DNA of 64,000 bases. It comes from Hordeum vulgare subsp. vulgare (lineage: Eukaryota; Streptophyta; Magnoliopsida; Poales; Poaceae). A program made the translations under genes and the position numbers. The notes below the pieces were generated by a model. The model was not told the origin of the DNA, made no database searches, and saw only the letters and a program-made list of their open reading frames with translations. Of the stretch, positions 57,686 through 64,000 are shown piece by piece (within the stretch, counting starts at the first letter, position 1; each line of letters starts with the position of its first letter). Where the stretch lies: assembly GCF_904849725.1 (NCBI RefSeq), contig NC_058522.1:236505084-236569083 (forward strand). Direction: 5' to 3'.

Positions 57686-59393
57686 TTATCAAATGCAGAA
57701 CTCTTGGAGCGTCACGCAACCAAGATTGCAAACATGCTGAGAGTCAAGTCACATCTTATGAAGAATGTGCTTGGTAGTTTGAAAAGGGGAGTATCCACTC
57801 GTCATCAAATTTGGAATTATTGTGAGCATCACGTGTTTGTTTCGTATTGTGAACCTCAACAGGTACAGGAAGCGCTCGATGATGAGGATTGGCTTATGTC
57901 CATGGATGAAGAACTCAACAACTTCGAGCATAATCAAGTCTGGAAATTAGTGCCAAGAGCAAAGGAGGAACATAATGTCATCGGGACCAAATGGATCTTC
58001 AAAAACAAGCAAGATGCCAATGGGATTCTGGTTCGAAACAAGGCAAGATTGGTGGCTCAAGCTACTCCTAAGTCGAGGGTATCGACTACGATGAAACCTT
58101 TGCCCCTATTGCTCGTCTAGAATCTATTCGCATGCTGGTTGCATTTTCTTCTGATCACAATTTCAAATTACAACAAATGGATGTAAAAAGTGCTTTTCTT
58201 AATGGTCATTTAAATGAGTTGGTCTATGTCAAACAACCCTTGGGTTCGAACATCCCAAGCTCCCCAATCATGTATACAAACTTAATAAGGCACTCTATGG
58301 CCTGAAAAAAGCCCCCACGTGCGTGGTATGAGTACCTACTGAGTTGTTACAAGATCGTGGGTTTGAAATTGGGAAGATAGATCCCGCTCTTTTTACCAAG
58401 AAGGTCAAAGGGGATTTGTTCATATGCCAACTATATGTTGATGATATCATTTTTGGTTCCCCTAACGAATCTTTCAATGAAGAATTTGCTGCACTAATGA
58501 CCGAGAAATTTGAGATGTCAATGATGGGTGAGTTGAAGTTCTTCCTCGGGTTCGAGATTAAACAAGGCTTAGAAGGGACTTTCATCAAACAAGCCAAGTA
58601 CACTCAAGACATGCTCAAGAGGTTCGAGCTAGAGGATGTCAAGCCGGTCAAGTTTCCCATGCCAACAAGATGCAAGCTTGACAGTGATCCCAATGGTAAA
58701 GCAGTGGATCAAAAGGTATATCGCTCCATGATTGGATCCCTTCTTTACCTCTGTGCATCTAGACCGGATATCACGTTGAGTGTAGGGATCTGTGCACGGT
58801 TTCAATCTGCACCAAAAGAAAGCCATTATATGGTTGTTAAGCGAATCTTTCGATATTTGCCTCATACCCCAAACTTTGGCCTATGGTATCCCAAAGGAGC
58901 AAGCTTCAACGTAGTGGGCTATTCTGACTCAGATTGGGCGGGAGACTATGTGGAGAGGAAGTCAACTTCTGGAGGATGTCAATTCCTTGGTCGTTCACTG
59001 GTAAGTTGGTCTTCAAAGAAGCAGAATTGTGTCTCACTATCTTCCACTGAAGCTGAGTATGTGACAGCTGCGAGTTGTTGTGCACAGTTTCTATGGATGA
59101 GGCAAACTTTAAAGGATTACGGTGTCACTTGTGACAAAGTGCCTCTTCTATGTGACAATCAAAGTGCTATCAAGATTTCCCTCAATCCGGTGCAACATAG
59201 CAAGGCCAAGCACATTGATATTCACCATCACTTCATTCGTGAACATATCAAGCGAGGTGATATTGAGGTTCACTTCATCAACACTGAAGAGCAACTTGAA
59301 GATATTTTCACTAAGCCCCTAGATGAAGCAAGGTTTCGGGAGTTAAGGCATGAGCTAAATATCATTGATTCAAGTAATGTGGATTCAAACTAG
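57686..59393 (+). pseudogene. Reverse transcriptase and RNase H of the SIRE-like copia
   Basis: RT begins after the TAG at 57683: PQQVQEALDDEDWLMSMDEEL, VIGTKWIFKNKQDANG and RNKARLVAQ. Frameshifts between 58060 and 58343 break the palm (MDVKSAFLNGHL and ALYGLK can be followed in other frames). From 58344 one frame of 349 codons is intact: YVDDIIFGSP (58434), MMGELKFFLGFEI, then RNase H with SDSDWAGD, STEAEYVTA, LLCDNQSAIK and KHIDIHHHFIREH, and the end LRHELNIIDSS. This is the copia order. The long open end suggests that inactivation is not ancient. Confidence 0.9.
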
Positions 59394-59770
59394 GAACTTT
59401 GCACCTCACTCTGCATTATATCTTGTTCTAGGTGTAGGCATGGACATAGGGGGGTGTTGTTCTCTCAATGAACTTACCCTCCCACCATTATGCATAAATC
59501 GATCAAGTCTTTCACTTTGGCCATTATTAAATGGCACTTGTGCTTCAAAGACGAGCGTTGGTCATGAACCCAAGGATAATTCTTCATGGTGTCATACCTT
59601 TGTCACAAAAATAGGTGGCTCCGGCCACCGCCCACCTTTCTCTCTTGTTGAAGAAAGGATACAAAATGACTAGTCAGTATATCTTGCTGGTGTTACCTTT
59701 TTTCTCTACACTGACTAGTCGTTGCCCACATCATTTCCACGAAGTCCTAAGTCTCTTTGTGCTTTTCTGG

Positions 59771-60050
59771 AGCGGTACTACAGCCAGGGGGAGCGGTACT
59801 ACCGCCAGGACCCCCAGCGGTACTACCGCCAGGACCCCAGCGGTACTACCGCTAGGGGGAGCGGTACTACCGCCAGGATCCCAGCCTTTCGTGGCTTGGT
59901 TAGGGCTTTTTAGGGCTGTCTCAAGGGGGGCGGTACTACCACCAGGGTGGCGGTATTACCGCTATGACCCCAGCGGTACTACCGCAGGGGGAGCAGTACT
60001 ACCGCCAGGGTAGCGGTACTACCGCTATGACCTAGCGGTACTCCCGCTCC
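59771..60050 (+). repeat. Palindrome cluster 1, opposite orientation to the LTR arrays
   Basis: GCGGTACTACCGC occurs exactly at 59793, 59817, 59840, 59861, 59973 and 60012. Near-copies are at 59772, 59929, 59949 and 60034. Spacing is 21-24 bp in the dense part. Central base is C, against G in the LTRs. Flanks also match the inverse of LTR units (ccaggacccc and ctggccctgg type). Confidence 0.85.
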
Positions 60051-60067
60051 ACCCGTGACCTGAGGAC

Positions 60068-60075
60068 TATATAAA
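60068..60075 (+). promoter_or_regulatory. Internal TATA box upstream of the third ORF
   Basis: TATATAAAGGG, identical in its first 11 bases to the LTR box at 52563. It follows directly on palindrome cluster 1, as the LTR TATA box follows its array. It is about 820 bp before the ATG at 60897. Confidence 0.5.
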
Positions 60076-60640
60076 GGGAGAGGGGGCCGTTTTTCTGCAC
60101 CTCTTTCATCTTCTTCGTGGTGCTCTCTCCCTCTACCCGAAATCTCCCTACTTGGATCTCCTTCCGTGGAGTCTCCCCTCTCTTTCTAGTTGGAGGGCTT
60201 GCTCCCCTCCCCCTTCCTCCTTCAAGTGCCATGGACTCCGGCAAAGCTCCTCCCCTTCCTCTCTTGGTTGGTGTGTTTGTTTCTAGGGTTAGGAGCTTGT
60301 TGATTTGGATCCATGGATATGCTTTATGCTTAGTTTTTGGATGGAACGGGGGAGAAATCTTAGGTGATTTTAGATCTAATGTTCTTCATTGCAAATATTT
60401 TGACATGCCCTAGTTCTCCATGTTTTAGATCTAGTAGCTCTTATCATACATCTCATGGATTTTATCTAAACTTCGATCCCATTGACGAGGCTTGTCTCCA
60501 TCTAGATGATCTAGAGTTCCACATGTTTTAGGGCTATGATGATTCTTGTGATAAGTTTATTTGTTAGTCCTCGAGCTCTTGAAACGAATCTAGTAATTTT
60601 AGTTGTTTCAAATCTGTCTAGATCTGAAAGTCAACCCCTA

Positions 60641-60784
60641 GCGGTACTACCGCTCCACTCGGGCGGTACTACCGCTAAGGAGGCAGCGGTACTACTGCCA
60701 GCCTGGCGGTACTACCGCTGAGGGGCAGCGGTACTACCGCTATGACCCCAGCGGTACTACCGCGAGGGCGATGGTACTACCGCC
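60641..60784 (+). repeat. Palindrome cluster 2, in the leader of the third ORF
   Basis: Exact GCGGTACTACCGC at 60641, 60663, 60706, 60728 and 60751. Near-copies are at 60686 and 60772. Spacing is 20-23 bp. It is located 110-250 bp before the ATG of the third ORF. Confidence 0.85.
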
Positions 60785-60896
60785 AGGAGGGCATTTTATT
60801 TTTGATTTCCCTTCGAAATATGTGCTTCTTCTTATGATTTTTTAACATTGCCATGACTCCTTTTGTTGCTCTTTTTGTGTGTGTGTCTTGTGTGTC

Positions 60897-62294
60897 ATGA
60901 GTGGTTCTCGTCGCTCGAATCCTGTCTGTAACACCCACTCAAAGCAGTACCGCAATCGTGAGGCTCCAGAAGGTTCCACAACTTCCAGTCTGAACCCTAC
61001 AAAGAAGTCTTTCAAGAAGGTTGCCACCAAGTCCAAAGGGCCCAACGTCCGCACTACGCCTCCTAAGGACTTTGTGGCACTCCGTACCCGTGATCCCTAT
61101 GGTAATGAAAAATCTCAAATCAAGGGTTGCGATCATGTTTGGTCACGGGAACAGGCAATGATCTTTCGTGACATCATCGTGCCCTTCAAGAAGATCTATG
61201 TCCCAGTGCAGTGGATCGACCTCTCTCACCTTCGGCGGCATCATGACTACTTTGGCGAGGATCTCTCCTTGGTTGAAAAGCTTGGCATTACGGAAGTCAT
61301 CACCTTCAAAAATGACTTTGATCCAGATCTTGTGGCCCAGTTTTATGTCACCGTTCACTTTCAACCTGATGACGAGCGCACCATGACCTGGATGACGGCT
61401 GGTCAGAAGCTGACTGGTACCTGGGCGGAATTCATGCAACTCCTCAAGGTCGCCTTCGAGGGGCAAGAAACTGTTCTTGGGCTGCATCCTCATGCTCGAG
61501 CTAAGTCTACTTCCACCCCCAAGGACAGGCTGCAATATCTTCACATAAAAAAGGGTGTGTTCCCCACGCATCTGGATGTCATGCATTGGATCTTCCGTAA
61601 CACCCTGTTCCCTCGTATTGGCAACAAGGACGAGGTGCATGGACATCTGGCTGAGATGCTTCTGCTATGTGAGGAGGCAAGGAATAAGGACACTGTGCCT
61701 CTCGACATAACTGATGTGATGTTCTGTGAGCTCTGGAATTGCATCATGAACCGTAAGGTCCCCATCTACGGGCCTTACCTGTTCGCCTTTATTCAGAAGA
61801 AGTGAAAAGATACCTATTCGGACGAGGTCCTCCCTATTGAAGCTGACTACTTTGTGCATGATCCTATCAAGTTGCGTCTAAAGGACAAATGGGCCAACAC
61901 CTCGACTTCTTCTCAGCCCATGGAGACTGACATAGAGACTGCTGCTGGAGGAGGACCTGCTTCGCATACCCGCTCTTCTGCTATCCCATCTTGGGCTGTG
62001 AAGCTGAAGGATCAGATGAAGACTCTCTTTTATATGCAGGCCAAGGGACAGTATCAGTCTCATGTGGCTCAGAAGGAGAACCATCAGATGCACAAGCGTG
62101 TCTTAAGGACACTTGATGTGGCAATATCGAGCGGCTTAGGGGACGACATCACTCCATAGACTGACTTGATGAGGGCTCAAGGTTAACAGTGGAATGGGTC
62201 TAATGCTGAGGAGGAGGTTTCTGACGAGGACATTGAGGAGGAGCAGGACGAGCAGGATCCGGATGCCACGGATGAGTTTGAGGATGAGGAGTGA
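60897..62294 (+). pseudogene. Third ORF between pol and 3' LTR, 466 codons, three nonsense codons
   Basis: First ATG at 60897 (MSGSRRSNPVCN). One frame continues to TGA at 62292, with stops at 61803 (TGA), 62157 (TAG) and 62184 (TAA), so about 300 codons remain open. The N-terminus is basic (KKSFKKVATKSKGPN). The central part (WSREQAMIFRDIIVPF, GITEVITFKNDFDPDL, QFYVTVHFQPDDERT) resembles the plant 'putative transposon protein' domain found in many grass retrotransposon ORFs. The tail is strongly acidic (EEEVSDEDIEEEQDEQD). I see no signal peptide or membrane segment, so an envelope role is not supported. It may encode a nuclear or particle-associated protein; the function is unknown. Confidence 0.7.
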
Positions 62295-62573
62295 CCACCT
62301 GTGTCCTAGGTGAGCCCCTTTTTGGTGTCTTGGTTCCAAAGGGGGAGAGAGTCTAGGAGTTGGATTTGCTTGCTTTATCTTTATCGTGTTTGCTTTGAAC
62401 TTGATTTGATCGTATTTGCTATCTTTACTAGGTGTGATGTGAGACTTGTTTTTATTGTGAGACCTATTTTAATCATATGTTGTGAGTCATATGCTCTTCA
62501 ATTATCTCTATTAAATTATCTTTATGCTCACATGCTTCCTACTGTGCAAATCTGATATTGTCATCAATCCACC

Positions 62574-62586
62574 AAAAAGGGGGAGA
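62574..62586 (+). other. Polypurine tract of the SIRE-like copia
   Basis: AAAAAGGGGGAGA, 1 nt before the 3' LTR. Confidence 0.9.
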
Positions 62587-62915
62587 TTGTTAGGGCATAT
62601 TTATGCCTAAGTAATTTTGGTGATTGATGACAGTACCTTAGTGGACTAATCATGTGCATTGAGCATTTCAGATAATACATGACAAGGGCACAAGACGATT
62701 CGGCACCCTCCATGGAATAGAAGCACGGTGTCTTCTACGATTCTCTTTGGTGGTTTTGAGTCGTAGGAACGCCGTACTATTAAGAGGGGATCCGTATTGG
62801 AAAGGTTTGGGTCGAATCAATCTTGCACGCACACACTTTTTCTCCATCTCCTTTCCCTTGCAACTATGGAGCTTTTCCCCTCTTTGGTATTTCTCTTCTT
62901 GCAAAAATGTCCTCT

Positions 62916-63290
62916 GGCGGTAGTACCGTTGGACCTAGTTGTAGTACCGCTTGCCCTAGCTTTAGTACCACTGGAGCTGGCAGTAGTACCGCTGGCCCTA
63001 GCGGTAGTAGCGCTGGAGCTGGCGGTAGTACCACTGGCCCAGCAGACGTACCGCCCCTGGTCGGCGGTAGTACCGCTCCAGGACTTTAGTACCGTCATCC
63101 TTGCGGCTGTACTACGTTGGACTTTTTGCGAAGACTTTCTTGGCGGTGGATGGCCCGGTAGTATCTTTGCGCTACCATGGGCTTAGCGGTAGTACCGCTG
63201 GAGGGTTAGCGGTAGTATCGATGGACAGCCAGCGGTAGTACCGCTGCTGCCAACGGTAGTAACGCTGCTGCCAGCGGTAGTACTGGTGGG
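62916..63290 (+). repeat. GCGGTAGTACCGC array of the 3' LTR, longer than in the 5' LTR
   Basis: About eight 21-bp units at 62916-63078, then a second group at 63185-63290 with units at about 63185, 63207, 63227, 63247 and 63267. The 5' LTR has only about two units in the second group (near 52487-52515), so the arrays differ by a length change. Confidence 0.8.
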
Positions 63291-63333
63291 CTCGTGTTGT
63301 GAGTGAGGAAAACGGTTGGATTCTTTCCCCCAC

Positions 63334-63341
63334 TATATAAA
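63334..63341 (+). promoter_or_regulatory. TATA box of the 3' LTR
   Basis: TATATAAAGGG, as in the 5' LTR. It could promote readout into the sequence beyond. Confidence 0.65.
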
Positions 63342-63878
63342 GGGTTCTTATTGCTGAAGAACCCTACCTTTGACCCTCCCAAGCTCCATTATTGCTCCCT
63401 AAGATCAAAAGTGCCCGATCTCTCTCCCTAGCCAATCAAACTTGTTGATTTCGTAGGGATTGGTTGAGAAGGCCAAGATCTACACTAACACCAAGAGAAA
63501 ATTGATTCTCCCCACTAATCCCTTGCGGATCTTGTTACTCTTGGGTGTTTGAGAACCCTAGATGGTTGAGGCCACCTCGGAGCCACATTCCATTGGGGTG
63601 AAGCTCCGTGGTCTTGTTGGGAGCCTCCAAGCTTTGTGTGGAGTTAGCCCCAACCTTGTTTCTAAAGGTTCGGTCGCCGCCTTCAAGAGCACCCATAGTG
63701 GAATCACGTCACCTTGCATTGTGTGAGGGCGTGAGGAGAATACGGTGGCCCTAGTGCTTATTGGGGAGCATTGTGCCTCCACACCGCTCCATCGGAGACG
63801 TACTTCCTGTCAAAGGAAAGGAACTTCGGTAACACATCCTCGTCTTCATTGGTTCCACTTGCAGTAACACATCTTCGT

Positions 63879-64000
63879 CAAGCATCCGCAACTACGAAAG
63901 AAGAATTAAGATAAATCTAACCATAGCATGAAACATATGGATCCAAATCAGCCACTTACAAAGCAACCCATAAAGTAGGTTTTAAGCTTCTGTCACTCTA
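63879..64000 (-). mobile_element. Athila-type LTR fragment identical to 50058-50179
   Basis: 122 of 122 bases match 50058-50179 without gaps (offset 13,821). The other Athila LTR copy at 37371-37492 differs from both at about 15 positions. Orientation is the same as the right LTR. It begins inside the copia LTR without TG/CA ends or a TSD. Confidence 0.9.

Larger units (their letters stand above)
59394..60896 (+). other. Spacer between pol and third ORF, with palindrome clusters and TATA box
   Basis: No coding domain. It contains two clusters of the 13-bp palindrome GCGGTACTACCGC (59771-60050 and 60641-60784) and TATATAAA at 60068-60075. The sequence after the TATA box is pyrimidine-rich (ctctctccctctaccc and similar), as in plant 5' leaders. 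Short open frames reading through the arrays (59615-60013) are repeats, not proteins. Confidence 0.7.
51886..63878 (+). mobile_element. SIRE/Maximus-like copia retrotransposon with a third ORF
   Basis: LTRs at 51886-53302 and 62588-63878 (the last cut short). PBS is tRNA-Met type; the order is gag, protease, integrase, RT and RNase H, which is the copia order. A long spacer and a third ORF (60897-62294) lie between pol and the PPT. A long coiled-coil gag tail and an extra ORF before the 3' LTR are known from the SIRE lineage (Maximus in Triticeae). By eye the two LTRs differ at about 22 of the first 340 bases, so the insertion is not very young. It is inserted in the CACTA end; the left 5 bases are aacgt. 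Confidence 0.88.
62588..63878 (+). mobile_element. 3' LTR of the SIRE-like copia, truncated
   Basis: Begins TGTTAGGGCATA and follows the 5' LTR to about 63860 ('ggttccacttgc'). After an 18-bp near-repeat of gtaacacatcctcgtc, the sequence changes to Athila LTR. About 210 bp of the LTR, and the second TSD, are missing. Confidence 0.88.

Noticed and set aside
50870..60784. Common origin of the CACTA subterminal motif (AGCGCTACTACT) and the copia palindrome (GCGGTACTACCGC)
   Set aside because: They share only short TAC/TAGT parts, differ in core and spacing, and belong to different elements brought together by insertion.
60897..61805. Envelope protein in the third ORF of the copia
   Set aside because: No signal peptide, membrane anchor or fusion-like segment is visible. 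The protein is basic at the start and acidic at the end.

Overview
The window is a stack of nested plant transposable elements. I see no host gene, rRNA or tRNA gene, CRISPR array or prokaryotic feature. The mix points to a grass genome, most likely Triticeae (wheat, barley, rye or Aegilops): a LARD-like element with 4.9-kb LTRs, an Athila-type gypsy, a Tat-type gypsy with an antisense gene, a CACTA end, a Stowaway MITE and a SIRE/Maximus-like copia. Lineage calls rest on domain order, primer-binding sites, termini and target-site duplications (TSDs). Family names are tentative because no database search was possible.

Layout. 1-2722: truncated inverted long LTR. 2723-5431: 3' part of another long LTR. 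5432-8022: rearranged Athila-type remnant. 8023-8300: unassigned. 8301-10798: decayed copia 5' part carrying a hAT-type MITE (8906-9093, perfect 8-bp TSD) and a Stowaway (10649-10741). 10799-15682: 5' LTR of the LARD-like element, followed by a non-coding 3.8-kb interior and a 3' LTR that starts at 19494. That 3' LTR is split by a complete Tat-type gypsy (22561-36534, minus strand, TSD gcctc) and again by an Athila-type gypsy (from 36949, minus strand). The Athila element carries a solo LTR in its left LTR (38406-42561, TSD attaa) and a CACTA end in its right LTR (from 50846). A SIRE-like copia (51886-63878) lies in the CACTA. The last 122 bases are identical to 50058-50179 and mark a breakpoint or an assembly join.

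All polyproteins are dead: each carries nonsense codons and most carry frameshifts. In the Tat element 10 of 13 premature stops are TAG. The most interesting content is accessory. (i) The Tat element has an antisense five-exon gene at 24186-28034 whose first two predicted introns keep the reading frame. (ii) The copia has a third ORF of 466 codons (60897-62294), preceded by its own TATA box and by clusters of a 13-bp palindrome that also occurs, in opposite orientation, in the LTRs. (iii) A short leucine-zipper-like ORF is found in both Athila-type copies.

Inferred order of events: copia remnant, then the LARD, then the Tat and Athila insertions into the LARD 3' LTR, then the solo LTR and CACTA into the Athila LTRs, then the SIRE-like copia into the CACTA.
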